Shown one piece after another: positions 5,975 to 7,984 of a stretch of 7,984 nt of DNA. Origin of the DNA: Nitrospirota bacterium. Lineage in GTDB: Bacteria; Nitrospirota; Leptospirillia; Leptospirillales; Leptospirillaceae. The notes beneath the pieces were generated by a model. It did not search any database. It saw nothing but the letters and a program-made list of their open reading frames with translations, and was not told the DNA's origin. The position numbers and the translations under genes are program-made. Position 1 is the first letter of the stretch. Each line of letters starts with the position of its first letter. The stretch lies in contig JAJZGM010000049.1 of NCBI GenBank assembly GCA_021828525.1, forward strand, positions 1 through 7,984, in the 5' to 3' direction.

Positions 5975-6618
5975 CAGGCGGTCTGCGCCCCGATCTTTTC
6001 CGCCCCCGGATGAAGGTCCTCGAAGCGTCTGGCAAGGGAGAGGATGCGGGTCAGGGTCGACATCATGGCGTCGGGAAGCGTTTCGGCCACCCCTTCGAAC
6101 TGCTTGCTGGCGATCAGGGATCCGTCCCACAGAAGAATCTGGTTGTAGGGGGTCAGGGCGGAAATCTCCCGGGCCAGTTCGGGGGAACGCAGGAGAGCCA
6201 CCGCCCGCCCGGGCTCCGGAGAGCGGACGTCGAAGGGGATCCCGGTGACCGGCACAACCGGTCCGACCTCTTCCTCGAGCTTGGCCTTCTGTTCCGGCTT
6301 CGGATCCCGGAAACCGTCCTTCTGGAGGAGCAGCACCCTTTCGGGAGTTCCGACTCCCAGCTCCACGACGAGATTCAGGACGCTGACCGTGTGGTTTTCT
6401 GCCGTATGGAAAAAGATCTTCACCGGACGCCCCTCATAGGTCCCGGAAAGATACGGGTAGGCCCAGATGGCCGAACGCCCTGCCGCCCCCGAAAGACGGG
6501 AGGCGAGGTCGGTGAAGGCGGCAAATATTTTCTGGCGATTGACGAACCCGTGAACAAAAAAGGCGAGTCCCACCGCCGCGATAACGCCAAAGAATGTGAG
6601 GGGAATATAACTGATCAT
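5974..6618 (-). CDS. Membrane-anchored protein of unknown function
   Basis: Not recognised. The 214 residues begin with a hydrophobic segment (about 4-25, ISYIPLTFFGVIAAVGLAFFVHG) that looks like an uncleaved N-terminal anchor with no cleavage motif. NRQK follows the helix, which by the positive-inside rule suggests that the rest is cytoplasmic. The remainder is a soluble domain: a strand-rich part with YPYLSGTYEGRPVKIFF (54-70) and VLNLVVELGVG (80-90), an acidic hinge (EQKAKLEEEVGP, 109-120), a middle with LLRSPELAREISALTP, and a C-terminal helix (about 184-203). There are no cysteines and no catalytic motif is evident. Start ATG 6618 has GAGG 8 nt upstream. It sits 71 nt after the propeller gene and overlaps the DsrE-like gene by one base, so a cytoplasmic domain could tether the DsrEFH-like complex to the membrane; that is inference. 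Confidence 0.75.
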   Translation of the reverse strand: MISYIPLTFFGVIAAVGLAFFVHGFVNRQKIFAAFTDLASRLSGAAGRSAIWAYPYLSGTYEGRPVKIFFHTAENHTVSVLNLVVELGVGTPERVLLLQKDGFRDPKPEQKAKLEEEVGPVVPVTGIPFDVRSPEPGRAVALLRSPELAREISALTPYNQILLWDGSLIASKQFEGVAETLPDAMMSTLTRILSLARRFEDLHPGAEKIGAQTA

Positions 6619-6637
6619 AAGGCTAGCCTCAAGTCAT

Positions 6638-6671
6638 GGACCAGAGGGGAGATTGACCTCCCTTCTGGTCT
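6638..6671. repeat. Long hairpin between propeller and membrane-protein genes
   Basis: GACCAGAGGGGAG (6639-6651) and CTCCCTTCTGGTC (6658-6670) form a 13-bp stem around a 6-nt loop. As plus-strand RNA every position pairs, with one G-U; as the minus-strand transcript there is one A-C mismatch at position 8. No T tract follows on either strand, so it is not a canonical intrinsic terminator. It may stabilise or process the mRNA and set different levels of propeller and downstream proteins. Confidence 0.6.
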
Positions 6672-6689
6672 GGGTAAGAACCTTGAAAA

Positions 6690-7745
6690 TCAGGAATGAA
6701 GGATCATGCCTCCGACACCGACCACCCACCCATGGGAGGGATCCGGGAATGTCATCCCGTAAAGATCCAGTTTTGTCCCGCTCTTGATGAGGGTCCAGTG
6801 GTTGCCGCCATCCACCGTCTTCAGGAAGATCCCGAGAACCCCGGTGACATAGCCCACTTTGTCGTTGAGGAAGACAACGGTGTGCAGGTCATTGGACTCG
6901 CGCTCCATGCCGGCCACGCTCCAGGTCAGGGGTCCCCGGCCCGGTCCATTCTGGATGACCCAGCTTTGGCCTCCGTTTGTGGTGTATTCGATGATCCCGT
7001 GCGTTCCGACAACCCATCCGCGGTTCTGGTCGATAAAGCTGACTCCGTAAAGATCCTTGCGAACGGAATTGTTCTGCTTCTTCCAGGTGGTGCCGCCATC
7101 TGTCGTCGAGAGGATCAGGCCCTCCTGGCCGACGGCCCAGCCGTGGCTCGGGTCACCCTTGAGGAAGCTCACCCGCATGATCCACTGGGCGGTGTCGGTC
7201 GAGACCTTCGCCCAATGGGCGCCTCCGTCCGTAGTGTGAAGGAGGGTCCCGGCAAATCCTGATGCCCACCCGTTTTGCCTGTCAGAGAAGGTCACGGAAT
7301 AGAGGTCGAAAGGAATGCCCGTCTCCTGGGTCGACCAGCTCTTTCCCCCGTCGTCGGTCGCGAGGATGAGACCGTTGTTTCCGACGGCCCAGCCGTGCGT
7401 CTGATCGACAAAGTCCACCGAATGGATCCAGTGGGTGGTTCCGGTATTGAGAGGAACCCAGGTCTTCCCGCCATCGGTGGTGTGGATGATCACGCCGGCG
7501 GCCCCGGAGACCCAGCCTTCGTTCGCGCTGATGAAGTCGACCCCGTCAAAGGGAACGCCGACTCCGAGAGAGTCCGCAAATTGCCAGCGATCGGCAGCCC
7601 CGGCCAAGGGAACCCCTCCGAGGGCAAGGCCGGTCCCCAGGATCCCTGCGGCCATGACCCCGGCCAGAACCCCGGACATCACCCGTTTGCGAATCTTCCC
7701 GCCCCACGTTGTCTGGGCCTCTTTTCCATTCCCATATTGTCCCAT
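6690..7745 (-). CDS. Exported YCF48/HCF136-like seven-bladed beta-propeller protein
   Basis: 351 residues. A signal peptide is clear: a basic stretch KIRKR (17-21), a hydrophobic core (about 22-47) and an AGA-AD cleavage site near 50, so the protein is exported. The rest is a tandem repeat of the form V-x-F-x(5)-GW-x-x-G-x-x-G-x-I-x-x-T-x-DGG-x-x-W. GW or GY pairs lie at 77, 118, 159, 202, 243, 298 and 339, giving seven blades spaced 41-43 residues apart except blades 5 to 6 (55). The last repeat stops after MILHS, so the N-terminal RWQF stretch probably completes it as the usual ring closure. YCF48/HCF136 helps assemble photosystem II in phototrophs; relatives in non-phototrophs have no settled role and here it is likely a protein-binding scaffold outside the cytoplasm. 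Start 7745 is fixed by GGAGGG 5 nt upstream; the frame is open back to 7931 but crosses the predicted promoter. First gene of the minus-strand block. Confidence 0.85.
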   Translation of the reverse strand: MGQYGNGKEAQTTWGGKIRKRVMSGVLAGVMAAGILGTGLALGGVPLAGAADRWQFADSLGVGVPFDGVDFISANEGWVSGAAGVIIHTTDGGKTWVPLNTGTTHWIHSVDFVDQTHGWAVGNNGLILATDDGGKSWSTQETGIPFDLYSVTFSDRQNGWASGFAGTLLHTTDGGAHWAKVSTDTAQWIMRVSFLKGDPSHGWAVGQEGLILSTTDGGTTWKKQNNSVRKDLYGVSFIDQNRGWVVGTHGIIEYTTNGGQSWVIQNGPGRGPLTWSVAGMERESNDLHTVVFLNDKVGYVTGVLGIFLKTVDGGNHWTLIKSGTKLDLYGMTFPDPSHGWVVGVGGMILHS

Positions 7746-7750
7746 GCAAA

Positions 7751-7756
7751 CCCTCC
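7751..7756 (-). promoter_or_regulatory. Strong Shine-Dalgarno site of the propeller gene
   Basis: GGAGGG on the minus strand, 5 nt before the ATG at 7745. It is the best ribosome site in the window and decides this start over longer in-frame alternatives up to 7931. Confidence 0.75.
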
Positions 7757-7791
7757 GGATCCGAGATGTTTTTATGAAAATGCCCAACAAA

Positions 7792-7808
7792 GGCGGAAGG
7801 CCTCCGCC
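7792..7808 (-). terminator. Terminator-like hairpin in the leader (possible attenuator)
   Basis: Minus strand GGCGGA, loop GGCCT, TCCGCC, then TTTGTT. The 6-bp GC stem is perfect but the T tract is interrupted, so full termination is unlikely; conditional read-through is possible. Confidence 0.3.
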
Positions 7809-7908
7809 ACCCGCAAAGAACAGGGAAAGACAGACCAGAGACGAGCGGAAAGCCTTTCTCTGGAAAGGAAAACAAGAACACAAACTGTCGAATTCGGAAA
7901 ATGACCTT

Positions 7909-7924
7909 GATTGTAACCACAATC
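7909..7924. promoter_or_regulatory. Putative operator overlapping the -10 box
   Basis: GATTGT-AACC-ACAATC is a perfect 6-bp dyad with a 4-bp spacer. Its left half on the plus strand contains the -10 element of the minus-strand promoter (7910-7915), so a dimeric repressor bound here would block initiation. The half-site type occurs with several small winged-helix regulators; no specific regulator can be named. Confidence 0.45.
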
Positions 7925-7938
7925 GGTCCACTTTGCAA
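7910..7938 (-). promoter_or_regulatory. Predicted sigma70-type promoter of the minus-strand operon
   Basis: On the minus strand TTGCAA (7938-7933; 4 of 6 to TTGACA), a spacer of exactly 17 nt, and TACAAT (7915-7910; 5 of 6 to TATAAT). Expected start near 7903. It precedes the propeller gene and probably the whole block down to 3174, since no other good promoter was noticed between these genes. Confidence 0.6.
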
Positions 7939-7957
7939 ATGATCGGGCGGACTGGTA

Positions 7958-7984
7958 ATGGCTCAGGTGGATATTAAAAATCTG
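7958..7984 (+). CDS. Possible start of a divergent gene (truncated by the window)
   Basis: ATG at 7958 opens a frame reading MAQVDIKNL to the window edge. Upstream is a weak GGCGG (about 7946-7950). Only nine codons are visible, so neither function nor reality can be judged; the placement just beyond the minus-strand promoter fits a divergent gene pair sharing the 7909-7957 region. Confidence 0.3.

Larger units (their letters stand above)
7746..7903 (-). other. Long 5' leader with alternative hairpins
   Basis: About 158 nt separate the predicted transcription start from the propeller ATG, with no supported gene. On the minus transcript, three helices can be drawn in order: A, CCTTTC/GAAAGG (7868-7853); B, CCAGAGA/TCTCTGG (7863-7835), which shares bases with A and so excludes it; and C, GGCGGA/TCCGCC (7808-7792), followed by TTTGTTGGGCATTTT. 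A segment at 7854-7845 (GGCTTTCCGC) could also pair partly with GCGGAGGCC at 7807-7799, breaking C. This resembles attenuation but the helices are short. Confidence 0.3.

Noticed and set aside
5975..6130. 52-codon extension of the DsrE-like gene
   Set aside because: It is Arg/Gly-rich, overlaps the membrane-protein gene, and the TGATG junction gives a natural start at 5974.
7756..7763. CGGATCCG palindrome next to the propeller ribosome site
   Set aside because: Only 8 bp with no loop or flanking symmetry; expected by chance in GC-rich DNA.
7746..7931. 62-codon extension of the propeller protein from GTG 7931
   Set aside because: The GTG lies inside the -35/-10 region of the predicted promoter, and GGAGGG plus a proper signal peptide follow from ATG 7745.
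1..7984. CRISPR arrays, tRNA or rRNA genes, insertion sequences, phage attachment sites
   Set aside because: No regularly spaced direct repeats, cloverleaf or rRNA-like stretches, transposase or integrase genes, or terminal inverted repeats with target duplications were seen.

Overview
The window is a compact bacterial chromosomal segment. It is GC-rich in its genes, with short AT-rich stretches at the promoters. Gene content (a chemoreceptor, a GGDEF/HD-GYP-type signalling relic, an exported YCF48-like propeller, DsrE-family sulfur-relay-like proteins) and composition would fit an acidophilic Nitrospirota such as Leptospirillum. That assignment is inference from general impression; the window holds no marker gene that fixes the taxon.

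Layout. Positions 1-119 hold at most the tail of an unidentified gene. An AT-rich promoter region (about 120-180) drives the plus-strand part. This consists of a transmembrane methyl-accepting chemotaxis protein with HAMP-like, PAS-like and signalling domains (285-2075), followed, behind a weak terminator-like hairpin and its own extended -10 promoter, by a 325-residue protein that reads as a catalytically dead GGDEF plus eroded HD-GYP fusion (2177-3154). Everything from 3174 to 7745 is on the minus strand and convergent to these two.

The minus-strand block is transcribed right to left and packed like one operon. In order it encodes an exported seven-bladed YCF48/HCF136-like beta-propeller (7745-6690), a one-helix membrane protein of unknown function (6618-5974), three small DsrE/DsrF/DsrH (TusD/TusC/TusB)-like proteins (5974-4960), and an OppC/DppC-like and an OppB/DppB-like ABC permease (5005-3174). 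Most junctions overlap or are separated by only a few bases (TGATG, 2 nt gap, 46 nt overlap, GTGA). A good sigma70-type promoter (TTGCAA-17-TACAAT) lies at 7938-7910, and its -10 box is embedded in a perfect dyad that could be an operator. A leader of about 158 nt with alternative hairpins separates it from the propeller gene. A divergent plus-strand gene may begin at 7958.

Function as a set. A plausible but unproven reading is a membrane-associated system. It would pair an exported propeller and an anchored protein with a cytoplasmic DsrEFH-like complex, in which only the DsrE-like subunit keeps the expected cysteine, and with a peptide/nickel-type permease pair lacking its own ATPase and binding protein. 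The combination of sulfur-relay-like trio, permease pair and propeller in one transcription unit is the most unusual thing in the window.
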